Below, in pieces: positions 16,651 to 24,849 of a DNA stretch of 63,208 nucleotides; position 1 is the stretch's first letter; every line of letters begins with the position of its first letter. The notes beneath the pieces were generated by a model that saw nothing but the letters and a program-made list of their open reading frames with translations, was not told the DNA's origin and did no database searches. Both the position numbers and the translations under genes were made by a program. The DNA is from an uncultured Dehalococcoidia bacterium (GTDB lineage: Bacteria; Chloroflexota; Dehalococcoidia; Lucifugimonadales; UBA1127): the NCBI GenBank assembly GCA_913049785.1, contig CAJWXP010000008.1, positions 1 through 63,208 on the forward strand. Reading direction: 5' to 3'.

Positions 16651-16830
16651 CTAGCCCTTGTACCAGTCGAGGATCTGTTCGCCAGTCCAGAACAGCACGC
16701 CCGGATGTTGTCTCATGTACTCGTAGATCGCCTCGAAGTACTTGATACGGTGTGGCACTCCGCTCACGTACGGGTGTACGGCTATGGCCATGATTTTTGC
16801 CGAGTGCTCACCCTCCTGATACAGCCACCA
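16651..16830 (-). pseudogene. 3' remnant of a polysaccharide deacetylase-family gene
   Basis: The frame reads about LYQEGEHSAKIMAIAVHP, then YVSGVPHRIKYFEAIYEY, then GVLFWTGEQILDWY. This is the C-terminal end of NodB-fold deacetylases of the PuuE/allantoinase-like type. Everything upstream (the Asp/His metal site) is missing. The remnant is fused directly to the end of the DinB-like gene, so a deletion has removed the tail of one gene and the body of the next. It is very unlikely to make a working enzyme. Confidence 0.7.
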
Positions 16831-17283
16831 ACTCTGGATCGAGCACCGTGTCCTGGCCGGTCGCCTTCGCCACGTCCCACGCATGGACAAGCACGTCCGT
16901 GAACATGCTGGTGACGTATGCCGCTCCGGTCATGTCACCACGACTCAGATGTACGGTCTGTTCCATCGCGCCGGGCTTCGCGATCGCTGCCATGGCTGAC
17001 TCTACTACAGCGTTGTAGGTGCCTGAAGGGTCTGAGCCGACAAGATCGCCGTCGTGCTTGTCGCCCACTTCCGACACGGTCTTCCCTGCAAACATGTCCT
17101 CGATGAAGATCGTCCCGTAGATCACGTGCTGCATCAGCTGCTTCACGTTCCACTTAGCACAGGGCGTCTGCGCTTCAAGTTGGTCAGGTTTGATACCCGC
17201 CACGAACGCTTTTGTGGCATTCCAGAGCGCGGGCGTAGAACCCCCCCTCGGTCTTCCAAGCTTGGGGCTTCATTGGTGGTCAT
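16808..17283 (-). pseudogene. DinB/maleylpyruvate isomerase-like (TIGR03086 type) gene, frameshifted and truncated
   Basis: GIKPDQLEAQTPCAKWNVKQ and the later VLVHAWDVAKATGQD are characteristic of the TIGR03086/mycothiol-dependent isomerase-like four-helix family with a His-based metal site. The natural start is probably the ATG at 17281-17283 (GAAGGA upstream). That frame is lost in a run of seven G (complement of 17241-17247); an eighth G would join it to the conserved frame. At the other end the protein stops at ELVAVSGG, short of the usual C-terminal segment, where deacetylase sequence takes over. A homopolymer sequencing error could explain the first lesion but not the second. Confidence 0.65.
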
Positions 17284-17317
17284 AGGTGTTTCCTTCGATA
17301 GATTTCGGATTATTGTG

Positions 17318-18280
17318 CTACTGCCAGCGGACAAACGCCATACCGCAGCCCGTCCCGGCAGGTGACCTGTACCCTGGGATGTATTCCAAGACTTCCATTT
17401 TCAGGTGCTCGGCAGCTCCGGCTGTTGCGATGTATAGGAGCGTCTCACCCGTGGGCCCCTGCAAGCGATCACGGTTCAGCTTTCCAAGGGCATCGACGTC
17501 ATGGCTGCCCATTGCCGCCAAGATGCTCCTATCTAGCTCCTCTTCCAACACGCCTACTGACAGCCCTCCTGTCCCGATCACTGCGACACGCTCGTGGCCG
17601 GGCCACGACTGCACCGCTCGACGTACTGCTCGACCGAACTGGTAGAGTCGCTTCGGCGATGGCGTGTTGGGCGAATAGTGGACGTTGAGAATGAAAGGCA
17701 CGATGAGCCGCGGGTGGTTAGCCATCAGTCGGTTGTACGCCCAGCCGAACTCGTGGCCTCCCTTCCCCCCGTTCGACTCCAACAACGAGAGTGCTGCCGA
17801 ATCCGCCACATCGAACTCCTGATCCACCAGCGACCGGACGATGTGCTCCGCCAGGCCCACAGCCACGGGCTGCTCTAGCGCTGTAACGGTCTTGGTTGGG
17901 TCTGTGGCGGCCACAAACGTGGGGAATGCATCTCCGCGATAGACCAGGATGCCGGGTCTGTTGGTGCCATCGATGAACACCTCTTGGTCGTCGCCCATTA
18001 TCAGCACAACGTCAGGGTCTACCCCCATCAACGTGTCAGCCAGGTCTGAGACGCTCCGTTGGGCGGCGGCATATTGAGCCTCCCACACCTCGGACGTGAG
18101 ACCCTCGGCAATGGTAGGGCTCGCAGACGCCAGCAGTTCATCGTAGGTCACTAGCTGCCCGTCGCCTTTACGCATCCCGGTCCTGGTTTTATCGTTCTCT
18201 CCCAGTGCAGCCCACCGTTCAGGAGGGAAGTTCACCATAGGGCTTCTGGCAGATGCCAGGCCAAGGACTATGTCAGCCAT
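17318..18280 (-). CDS. LigB-family extradiol ring-cleavage dioxygenase subunit
   Basis: A 320-residue class III extradiol dioxygenase-like protein (PF02900, as in protocatechuate 4,5-dioxygenase beta). ADIVLGLASARSPMV at the start, LIMGDDQEVF, NGGKGGHEFGWAYNRL and VPFILNVHYSPN are the expected segments around the non-haem Fe(II) site, and the end is AGTGCGMAFVRWQ. These enzymes open catechol-type rings. The ATG at 18278-18280 follows AGGGAGGAAA, so the upstream extension of the frame is rejected. No separate LigA-like small subunit is nearby. Together with the Rieske oxygenases it suggests aromatic ring attack, though the genes are scattered rather than in one operon. Confidence 0.85.
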   Translation of the reverse strand: MADIVLGLASARSPMVNFPPERWAALGENDKTRTGMRKGDGQLVTYDELLASASPTIAEGLTSEVWEAQYAAAQRSVSDLADTLMGVDPDVVLIMGDDQEVFIDGTNRPGILVYRGDAFPTFVAATDPTKTVTALEQPVAVGLAEHIVRSLVDQEFDVADSAALSLLESNGGKGGHEFGWAYNRLMANHPRLIVPFILNVHYSPNTPSPKRLYQFGRAVRRAVQSWPGHERVAVIGTGGLSVGVLEEELDRSILAAMGSHDVDALGKLNRDRLQGPTGETLLYIATAGAAEHLKMEVLEYIPGYRSPAGTGCGMAFVRWQ

Positions 18281-18374
18281 CGTTTCCTCCCTGTGACGCA
18301 CTGTAGATTTGAACGCGACACACAATGTACCACACCACCTGATTGCGACACCCTGCCACGCACGTTAGAATGCG

Positions 18375-18833
18375 TTGCCTTCCGTAACGATGTGTTTAGG
18401 TAGCATTACTGTGACACGAGACCACACGCTCACCAACCGACTGGAACGCTGGACACCGGGCATTATCAACAATAGTTCCGTAGTGCTGCGAGTGGCCTAC
18501 GGCGAGGTGTCGTTTCTGCTGACCGGCGACATTGAGCACTATGCCGAGTCGGCGATGCTGGCGAGCGGCATCAACCTTGCGTCGATGGTGTACAAAGTCC
18601 CCCATCACGGCAGTGACACGTCATCGGCGCAGGAATTCTTGGATGCCGTTGCGCCTACCGTGGCAGTCATAAGCGTAGCTGTAGAAAACCGTTTCAGGTA
18701 CCCTGACGAAGAGGTGGTGGCGCGACTGCGACATGGCGTTGTCTTAGACAACAACGTGCTGTTAACATCGGATCGCGGCGACATCCAGTTCACCACTGAT
18801 GGAGAGAAGCTTTGGATGGACACTGAGCGGTAG
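18375..18833 (+). pseudogene. C-terminal fragment of ComEC/Rec2 metallo-beta-lactamase-like domain
   Basis: From about residue 20 the sequence (INNSSVVLRVAYGEVSFLLT, then GDIE, then VYKVPHHGSDTSSAQEFL) is the C-terminal half of the metallo-hydrolase domain found at the end of the DNA-uptake channel protein ComEC. The membrane competence domain and the HxHxDH metal motif are absent, and the only starts are a TTG at 18375 or an ATG five codons later without a clear ribosome site. It is probably the stump left after a deletion, not an independent hydrolase. Confidence 0.65.
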
Positions 18834-18835
18834 AG

Positions 18836-18861
18836 CGCCGTCAGGTCATGTCAGGCAAGGG
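18836..18861 (-). repeat. GGTTACC stem-loop element, partial copy 6
   Basis: Directly follows the TAG of the ABC ATPase gene on the minus strand: CCCTTGCCTGACATG, then ACCTGACGGCGC. It fills the whole gap between this gene and the convergent ComEC stump. The TTACC end is missing. Confidence 0.5.
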
Positions 18862-19830
18862 CTAAGCTGGCACAAAACATGCAGCCACGTGACCATCGCC
18901 ACGGTCTGTCAACGGGGGGACGGACACACTGCATTCTGCCACGGCATAGGCACATCGAGGTTGGAAGGCGCAACCCTGTGGCAGGTTAATGAGGTCAGGC
19001 GGTGAGCCCTCAATGGTTGAGAGCTTCTTAGTCCGGTCTTGATCAAGGCGCGGCACCGACTTCAGTAGCCCCTTGGTGTACGGGTGCTGTGGGTTGGTGA
19101 ACAGTTCTCGCGCTGTGGCACCCTCCACGATCTTGCCTGCATACATCACGTTGACTCGATTGGCGTATCGAGCTATCACGCCCAGGTTGTGGGTGATGAT
19201 GAGCACCGATGTACCCATCTCCGCAGACAGCTTTTGCAGCAACTCCAGTATCTGAGCCTGGATGGTCACGTCCAACGCCGTGGTCGGCTCATCGGCGATG
19301 AGGAGCTTGGGGTTGCAGCTGAGCGCCATCGCAATCATGACTCGCTGTCGCATCCCACCGCTGAACTGGTGCGGGTAGTTTTTCAACTGCTGTGCCGCAT
19401 CGGCGATGCCAACCATCGTAAGCAGCTCGGCAGCCCGTGAGCGAGCGTCGCCCTTGCTCATCTTGAGGTGCAGTTCAAGGCCCTCTGTGAGCTGCCTCCC
19501 GATGGTCAACACCGGGTTCAGTGATGTCATGGGCTCCTGGAACACCATCGCGATATCGTTGCCGCGCACCCTTCGCATCTCGGCGTCGCTGAGCTTCATG
19601 AGGTCACGACCCTCAAACTCCACGGAACCGCCAACGATCCGGCCAGGTGGACTGGCGATGAGCCGAAGGATGGAGAGGGCGCTGACGCTCTTGCCGCAGC
19701 CGCTCTCGCCCACCAGGCCCAGGGTCTCCCCCTCCTGAATGTCATAGCTGACGCCGTCCACGGCCTTCACCACTCCATCACGAGTATTGAAGTACGTTCG
19801 CAGGTCTTTGACTTCAAGCAGAGCGGCCAC
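18862..19830 (-). CDS. Oligopeptide/dipeptide ABC transporter ATPase (DppD/OppD-like), orphan
   Basis: 322 residues with Walker A GESGCGKS, a Q-loop in [12 protein letters not shown], signature FSGGMRQRV and Walker [10 protein letters not shown]. The C-terminal oligopeptide-type extension carries [14 protein letters not shown] and a final Cys, a cysteine set that in some OppD proteins holds an iron-sulfur cluster. It should energise uptake of peptides or nickel-type ligands, but no permease, DppF or binding protein lies next to it. The start is GTG at 19828-19830 behind AGGAGGG. The stop codon is joined to a dispersed element. Confidence 0.9.
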   Translation of the reverse strand: MAALLEVKDLRTYFNTRDGVVKAVDGVSYDIQEGETLGLVGESGCGKSVSALSILRLIASPPGRIVGGSVEFEGRDLMKLSDAEMRRVRGNDIAMVFQEPMTSLNPVLTIGRQLTEGLELHLKMSKGDARSRAAELLTMVGIADAAQQLKNYPHQFSGGMRQRVMIAMALSCNPKLLIADEPTTALDVTIQAQILELLQKLSAEMGTSVLIITHNLGVIARYANRVNVMYAGKIVEGATARELFTNPQHPYTKGLLKSVPRLDQDRTKKLSTIEGSPPDLINLPQGCAFQPRCAYAVAECSVSVPPLTDRGDGHVAACFVPA

Positions 19831-19871
19831 TGTCCCTCCTGGTAAACCTCTGCGTCACAGCATACTACCTG

Positions 19872-19920
19872 GCACTATCCGTGCAAGTGAGGCATTATCC
19901 GTGTATGCACTGTCCGTGCA
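19872..19920. promoter_or_regulatory. Three 14-base direct repeats, possible operator
   Basis: GCACTATCCGTGCA (19872-19885), GCATTATCCGTGTA (19892-19905) and GCACTGTCCGTGCA (19907-19920) fit the consensus GCAYTRTCCGTGYA. Each is itself a small inverted repeat, GCAY-N5-GTGY. They sit in the divergent gap between the ABC ATPase and the second Rieske oxygenase, a typical place for a regulator to bind. Confidence 0.55.
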
Positions 19921-20029
19921 ACACGTGACACATAGAATGATTTGGGTGTACTATTCGCCCAATATCTCCCTCGCGAGTGCGAGACCCCCTCAGATATCGA
20001 CATCAGGCCTCGACGAAAGGAAATCATCA

Positions 20030-21316
20030 ATGCTGAACGATACCGACAACGAATTTCTTAGTCGCATAGGGCCCGGCACACCGATGGGCGATTATCTCCG
20101 ACGCTTCTGGATGCCCTTCCTCCTACCGGAGGAACTACCTGAACCGGACTGCGCGCCAATTCGCACCACCCTATTGGGCGAGGAGTTGGTGGCATTCAAG
20201 GACACCAACGGAGACATCGGCCTCCTCGATAACTACTGCCCTCACCGTCGAGCCAGCTTGTTCTTCGGTCGGAACGAGGAATGCGGCCTTCGGTGCGTCT
20301 ACCACGGTTGGAAGTTCGACATCAACGGAGATTGCATCGACATGCCTTCGGAGCCAGCCGAAAGCAACTTCAAGGACAAGGTGAAGATCACATCATATCC
20401 GGCCCGCGAGTGGGGCGGCCTCATCTGGGCTTACATGGGTCCCATAGAGACCATGCCCGGACTCCCCAAATTAGACTGGGCCACGCTGCCAGATAACCAA
20501 CGGATCATCTCCAAGCGGAGTCAGGAGAGCAACTGGGTACAGTCCACAGAGGGAGGAATCGATTCTAGTCACATCTCCTTCCTCCACAGTGGCGTCACGC
20601 CCTATCTTCGCGACAACCCGGAGAAGAAAGTACAGCGAGGCAATGGTCGGCCCATGGGCTTTACCACTACCGATACATCGCCTCGGTTCGCGGTGGATGA
20701 CACCGATGCGGGTCTGCTGATCTCGGCTCGTCGAGAAGCAGACCAGGATAGGTACTACTATCGCATCACCCAGATGTTGTTGCCCTTCTACACGATGATC
20801 CCAGGCGCAATCGAGCCCGGCTACCAGATCGGTGGGCATGCCTGGGTGCCCATTGACGACTATAGCTGCTGGAACTTCAGCATTTCCTGGAACCCGTACC
20901 GGGCCTTCACCGACGAGGAGGTCAAGAACCACTGGAGTGGCTACGGCATCCACGCCCTGACTGATGAGAAGTACCGCCCCTTGAGCAACAAGGAAAACGA
21001 CTACAACATCGATAGGGAAGAGCAGAAGTACAAGACCTTCACCGGCATCAAGGGTATTGGTGAGCAAGACATGGGTACGCAGGAGTCCATGGGCGCGCTG
21101 ACATGGCGTGGTGGCGAGCACCTGGGGGCCAGCGACTCCGCGATCATCGCCTACCGCCGCCGATTGATGACGGAAGTCCGCAATCTCCAAGAGGGCGTGG
21201 AATCATTTGCAGCCACCCACCCGGACGCCTACGCGGTGCGGTCGGCCTCAGTGCTGGTGAAGCGTGGTGATTCATATCTGGACGCAGCCAAAGAACGTTT
21301 GGAAGCAAAGATCTAA
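20030..21316 (+). CDS. Rieske [2Fe-2S] ring-hydroxylating oxygenase, large subunit (second paralogue)
   Basis: 428 residues from the ATG at 20030, which has GAAAGGA upstream; the frame is open further 5' but without homology. The Rieske ligands are CPHRR and CVYHGW, the iron-site motif DSSHISFLH. The N-terminal third closely matches the Rieske protein at 6134-7492, while the substrate-binding domain diverges, suggesting different substrates. It is followed after 21 bases by a zinc alcohol dehydrogenase, so the pair may hydroxylate and then oxidise one compound. Three 14-base repeats upstream may control it. No reductase gene is adjacent. Confidence 0.92.
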   Translation: MLNDTDNEFLSRIGPGTPMGDYLRRFWMPFLLPEELPEPDCAPIRTTLLGEELVAFKDTNGDIGLLDNYCPHRRASLFFGRNEECGLRCVYHGWKFDINGDCIDMPSEPAESNFKDKVKITSYPAREWGGLIWAYMGPIETMPGLPKLDWATLPDNQRIISKRSQESNWVQSTEGGIDSSHISFLHSGVTPYLRDNPEKKVQRGNGRPMGFTTTDTSPRFAVDDTDAGLLISARREADQDRYYYRITQMLLPFYTMIPGAIEPGYQIGGHAWVPIDDYSCWNFSISWNPYRAFTDEEVKNHWSGYGIHALTDEKYRPLSNKENDYNIDREEQKYKTFTGIKGIGEQDMGTQESMGALTWRGGEHLGASDSAIIAYRRRLMTEVRNLQEGVESFAATHPDAYAVRSASVLVKRGDSYLDAAKERLEAKI

Positions 21317-21337
21317 CCCGGTCAACAAGGGAGCATC

Positions 21338-22441
21338 ATGCCAGAAAAAGTTTTGGCTTCAGTCCTGACAGAACCCAGGACATTTGAACTCCGCGAGTTC
21401 GATATGCCGGAGATCGGCCCGGACGAAGCCATCCTCCGCGTAGAGCGATGTGGCGTCTGCGGCAGCGATGTCCACGGCTACGATCGTATGGGAGAAGGCC
21501 AGCGCATCCTTGGCCATGAGAACCTGGGTTTCATATACAAGATCGGCGCGAATGCCTCCAAGAAATGGGGCGTCGTAGAGGGTGACCGCGTGGCACTGGA
21601 AGAGTATGTGCCCTGCGGCTCTTGCGGGATGTGCCGCTCCGGAAACTATCGCTTCTGCCCTCAGACCAGCGCCTTCGGCCACGACGACAGCACTCCTCGA
21701 CTGTGGTACGGCTCAACGGCCCTCACAGTGGAACCTGCCCTCTGGGGTGGCTACAGCCAGTACATGTACATGCACCCCGGCGCGGTGGTGCACAAGGTGC
21801 CCACCCACATCGATGCCTCTGAAGCTGCGTTCTTTTTGCCCTTCGGCAATGGCTACGAGTGGGCTGTGGAGTACGGCGGCGCGACCATTGGTAGCACGGT
21901 TGTGGTGCAGGGCCCCGGACAGCAGGGCCTGGCAGCGGTCATTGCAGCACGGGAGGCGGGAGCGGCATGCATCATCGTCAGCGGCATGGGCCACGACGAG
22001 CATCGCCTGGAGGTCGCTCGCAGGCTCGGTGCCGACTACACCGTAGACGTCAGCTCTGAGAACCTGGTGGAAAAGGTCATGGAGTACACCCGAGGTCATG
22101 GCGCAGACGTGGTGGTCAACGTGACAGGCGGCGGTGGGACCACCGTGCGAGAGGGCATGGACATGGCAGCCTTCAACGGCGTAGTCGCTTTACCTGCCGC
22201 TGGCAACGAGAACGTTTCCGTTGGCGGCACAGGCCGTAAGAACCTGACCATGAAGTGGTGCCACGGGCATTCCTACAAATCGGTTGAGCGCGCCATTGAC
22301 ACCATCGCTTCCGGACGATACCCCATTAAGGAAATCGTCACCCACCACTTCGGTCTTAACGACGTCAAACACGCCATCGACTCCGTGGCCGGCGAGGGTG
22401 TGGCAGGGGCCATCCACGTCAGCGTGGATCCCTGGGCGTAG
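21338..22441 (+). CDS. Zinc-dependent MDR alcohol dehydrogenase
   Basis: A 367-residue medium-chain dehydrogenase. The catalytic zinc ligands are in CGVCGSDVHG and GHEN, the structural zinc in CGSCGMCRSGNYRFC, and the nucleotide-binding region runs through VVVQGPGQQGLAAV near 190-203. It has the threonine/sorbitol dehydrogenase-like layout and should oxidise a secondary alcohol with NAD(P). Start ATG at 21338 behind AAGGGAG, 21 bases after the Rieske gene, so the two are probably co-transcribed and functionally linked. A strong terminator follows. Confidence 0.9.
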   Translation: MPEKVLASVLTEPRTFELREFDMPEIGPDEAILRVERCGVCGSDVHGYDRMGEGQRILGHENLGFIYKIGANASKKWGVVEGDRVALEEYVPCGSCGMCRSGNYRFCPQTSAFGHDDSTPRLWYGSTALTVEPALWGGYSQYMYMHPGAVVHKVPTHIDASEAAFFLPFGNGYEWAVEYGGATIGSTVVVQGPGQQGLAAVIAAREAGAACIIVSGMGHDEHRLEVARRLGADYTVDVSSENLVEKVMEYTRGHGADVVVNVTGGGGTTVREGMDMAAFNGVVALPAAGNENVSVGGTGRKNLTMKWCHGHSYKSVERAIDTIASGRYPIKEIVTHHFGLNDVKHAIDSVAGEGVAGAIHVSVDPWA

Positions 22442-22465
22442 TTCCCTACTAAGCAGCAAAATAAA

Positions 22466-22502
22466 GCACCCCGCTTCGGCATTTCGGAGCGGGGTGCATT
22501 TT
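22466..22502 (+). terminator. Intrinsic terminator after the alcohol dehydrogenase
   Basis: GCACCCCGCT and AGCGGGGTGC form a ten-pair stem with a 12-base loop, followed by ATTTTAA. Confidence 0.85.
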
Positions 22503-22510
22503 AATTCCTC

Positions 22511-22539
22511 AGATAACCGTCAGAGGCTAAAGCCCTTAG
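22511..22539 (-). repeat. GGTTACC stem-loop element, copy 7
   Basis: Begins at the base after the secF TAA on the minus strand: a short CTAAGGGCTTTAG hairpin, then CCTCTGACGGTTATCTGAGG. The usual GACCYATAT spacer is missing, so this is a shortened copy. Confidence 0.55.
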
Positions 22540-23469
22540 TTAGGCTTCTGCCTCTTCTCGTCGACGGAAGGGGTTCATGCCCCTCTCCTCCCAAACCAAC
22601 AAGAGCTGGCTGGCGATGGCGATGGAGCTGTACGTACCGACGATGACGCCGATGAGCAGTGTGTAGAGCAGGCTCTCGATGGTACCGCCGCCCATGAGCA
22701 GCAGCGCAACGATCACCGTCAGCGTGGTGAGGCTGGTGGTCAATGACCGACCGATCGTCTCCATGATGCTGATGTTGATGGTCGTGCTCATATCGCGTGA
22801 GACACGGCGAGCCGTGTTCTCCCTGATACGGTCAAACACCACGATCGTATCGTGCACGCTGTAGCCCACCACCGTCAGGATACCGGTGATGAACATGGCG
22901 TTCACCTCCAGATCTACCACTTTACCCAGGATGGAGAAAGCGCCCAGCGTGATGATCACGTCATGTAAAGCAGCTACGATGGCTGCTACACCCAATCGCA
23001 TTGAATTCGCCATCAGCCTGAAGGCGAAGGAGATGTAGATCATGATGAACAGAGCAGCTACCCCCACAGCGATGCCGGCGTTGCGGATGGTCTCCTTTGC
23101 CACAGCTTCTGAAACCGCAGAGAGTTCAGAAATCTCAATGGTTCCAAATTCCTCGGTCAGCCGTTCCTCTATCGCATCCCGTTCTGACACCCCTCCGTCG
23201 TTACCTGGGCCTTCCAGAGTCGTAGTGCGGATGAGGACGCCGGTGTCGCCGACTCGTTGAACCACCGCCTGACCGTGTCCCAGATCTGACATCGCAGATC
23301 GCAATCGATCCTCGTCCACCGCCTGAGCGAAGGTCAACGATAGCGCAGAGCCGCCCTCGAACTCGATGCCTACCTTGAAGCGCGGCGAGATGGACATGGA
23401 TACCACACCCACCAGGATGAGTATCGCGGAGAAGATGAAGAACCATTTACGCTTGCCGACAAAATCCAT
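22540..23469 (-). CDS. secF: Protein translocase subunit SecF
   Basis: 309 residues with six membrane helices and the SecF signatures FKVGIEFEGGSALSLTF after helix 1, and the fourth-to-sixth helix block containing GYSVHDTIVVFDRIREN. With SecD it uses the proton gradient to pull proteins out of the Sec channel on the outer face of the membrane. It starts 3 bases after the secD stop on the same strand. The C-terminus ends in a charged tail. A dispersed repeat follows the stop codon. Confidence 0.97.
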   Translation of the reverse strand: MDFVGKRKWFFIFSAILILVGVVSMSISPRFKVGIEFEGGSALSLTFAQAVDEDRLRSAMSDLGHGQAVVQRVGDTGVLIRTTTLEGPGNDGGVSERDAIEERLTEEFGTIEISELSAVSEAVAKETIRNAGIAVGVAALFIMIYISFAFRLMANSMRLGVAAIVAALHDVIITLGAFSILGKVVDLEVNAMFITGILTVVGYSVHDTIVVFDRIRENTARRVSRDMSTTINISIMETIGRSLTTSLTTLTVIVALLLMGGGTIESLLYTLLIGVIVGTYSSIAIASQLLLVWEERGMNPFRRREEAEA

Positions 23470-23472
23470 GGT

Positions 23473-24849
23473 TTAGTTCCGCTCCCTTTGCGCTTGAGAC
23501 CGGCGTCCGGCCCCTGCGGTGATGACTTGTCCCGGTACTGGCGTGAACATGCCAGTGAAGCGAGACAGGGGTGTTGATGCGACGAGCCGCAGCAGCGTGT
23601 GGCTGACCACAACGGCCGTGAACATGCTGGTCGCAACGCCAATGAACAAGGTGATTGAGAATCCGGTGACTGCTGATGCCCCGAAACGAGACCCGAACCA
23701 GAACAGGATCACGCAAGTGATCATGGTAGCAACGTTACTGTTGAGGATGGCAGGCCATGCCCTGCTGTAGCCCGTCTCGATCGCGCCTAACAACGCTCGT
23801 CCGGTACGTAGTTCCTCTTTGGTCCGTTCTGAGATAAGGATATTGGCGTCAACCGCCACACCGATGGATAGGATGAACCCGGCGATTCCCGCCAGGGTCA
23901 GAGTGACCGGTACCAGCTTGACGACAAGCAGAACCAGCACGATGTAGATGGCCAGTGAGAAAACGGCTGTTATTCCCGGTATCCGGTAGTACAGCACCAT
24001 GAACATCGCCACCAGCCCAAACCCTATGAGGCCTGCGACAAGGCTCTTGTCCAGTGCGTCCTCACCCAACGTGGCGTCCACGTTCTGTTCCTGGATCACC
24101 ACGATCGGGGTGTCCAGTCGACCACCTTCCAGCTGAATCGAGATTGTGCGGACGCGGTCAAAGGTGAAGTCAGGACCCTGGATGAAGGCCTGCCCTCCCA
24201 AAATCGCCTGGTTGGCCACAGGAGCAACGATCTCCTCACCGTCCAGGAAAATGGCCGTGCGATTGTTGGTTCCGGCGATGCGATTGGTGGTCTCACCGAA
24301 GATCCGCGCGCCCTCGCCGTTGAACTCAAGGTTCACAATGGGCTGTCCTGTGGCGTGGTGAGTACTTGCATACGCTCTGGTCAGGAGTGCACCGGTGAGC
24401 CCGATGTCCTGATCTTGGAAGTTTGTGCATTGTGGGTCTCCCTGGTCAGCGCAGATCCGCTCCTTGAACTCCAACTGGGCGGTCTGCCCGATGAGGCGCT
24501 TGGCCTCTTCCACGTCCTCCACTCCTGGAAGCTGGATGAGGATACGGTTGCTGCCAAGCAATTGGATGGAAGGCTCAGTCACGCCGAACGCGTTGGTACG
24601 ACGTTCGATCTTGTCCTTCACACCCTCCATCTGGCTCTTGGTCACGTTCTCGTCTTCAGCTTCATAGATGAGCTGCACTCCGCCCTGCAAGTCCAGGCCC
24701 AGCTCAAGCCCCAGAGGGCCGTCCTCGTCACCACGCTCAAAGCTGACGCTGCCGATGCCTACGTCAAACGTATCCACAAGCAGTGCGACCACAGCTACTG
24801 AAACAAGCGCAATAATGAAAACCAGACGTCGGAGGTCTTTTTTAAACAT
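23473..24849 (-). CDS. secD: Protein translocase subunit SecD
   Basis: 458 residues: first membrane helix, GLDLQGGVQLIYE, the large periplasmic domain including RIRLPGVEDVEEA-like sequence near residue 95, and a five-helix C-terminal block with SIGVAVDANILISERTKEEL, the conserved SecD motif. I chose the ATG at 24847-24849, preceded by CGGAGG and overlapping the stop of the upstream nucleotidyltransferase by 8 bases (ATGTTTAA), over an ATG six codons earlier. The overlap means translational coupling in the def - cca - secD - secF run. Confidence 0.96.
   Translation of the reverse strand: MFKKDLRRLVFIIALVSVAVVALLVDTFDVGIGSVSFERGDEDGPLGLELGLDLQGGVQLIYEAEDENVTKSQMEGVKDKIERRTNAFGVTEPSIQLLGSNRILIQLPGVEDVEEAKRLIGQTAQLEFKERICADQGDPQCTNFQDQDIGLTGALLTRAYASTHHATGQPIVNLEFNGEGARIFGETTNRIAGTNNRTAIFLDGEEIVAPVANQAILGGQAFIQGPDFTFDRVRTISIQLEGGRLDTPIVVIQEQNVDATLGEDALDKSLVAGLIGFGLVAMFMVLYYRIPGITAVFSLAIYIVLVLLVVKLVPVTLTLAGIAGFILSIGVAVDANILISERTKEELRTGRALLGAIETGYSRAWPAILNSNVATMITCVILFWFGSRFGASAVTGFSITLFIGVATSMFTAVVVSHTLLRLVASTPLSRFTGMFTPVPGQVITAGAGRRSQAQRERN

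Noticed and set aside
16651-16890. An intact 79-residue small gene
   Set aside because: Its first 30 residues are an out-of-frame reading of the DinB-like gene; only the deacetylase tail is real.
17241-17247. Phase-variable G-tract in the DinB-like gene
   Set aside because: The gene is also truncated at its other end, so switching the tract would not yield a complete protein. A sequencing error or decay is simpler.
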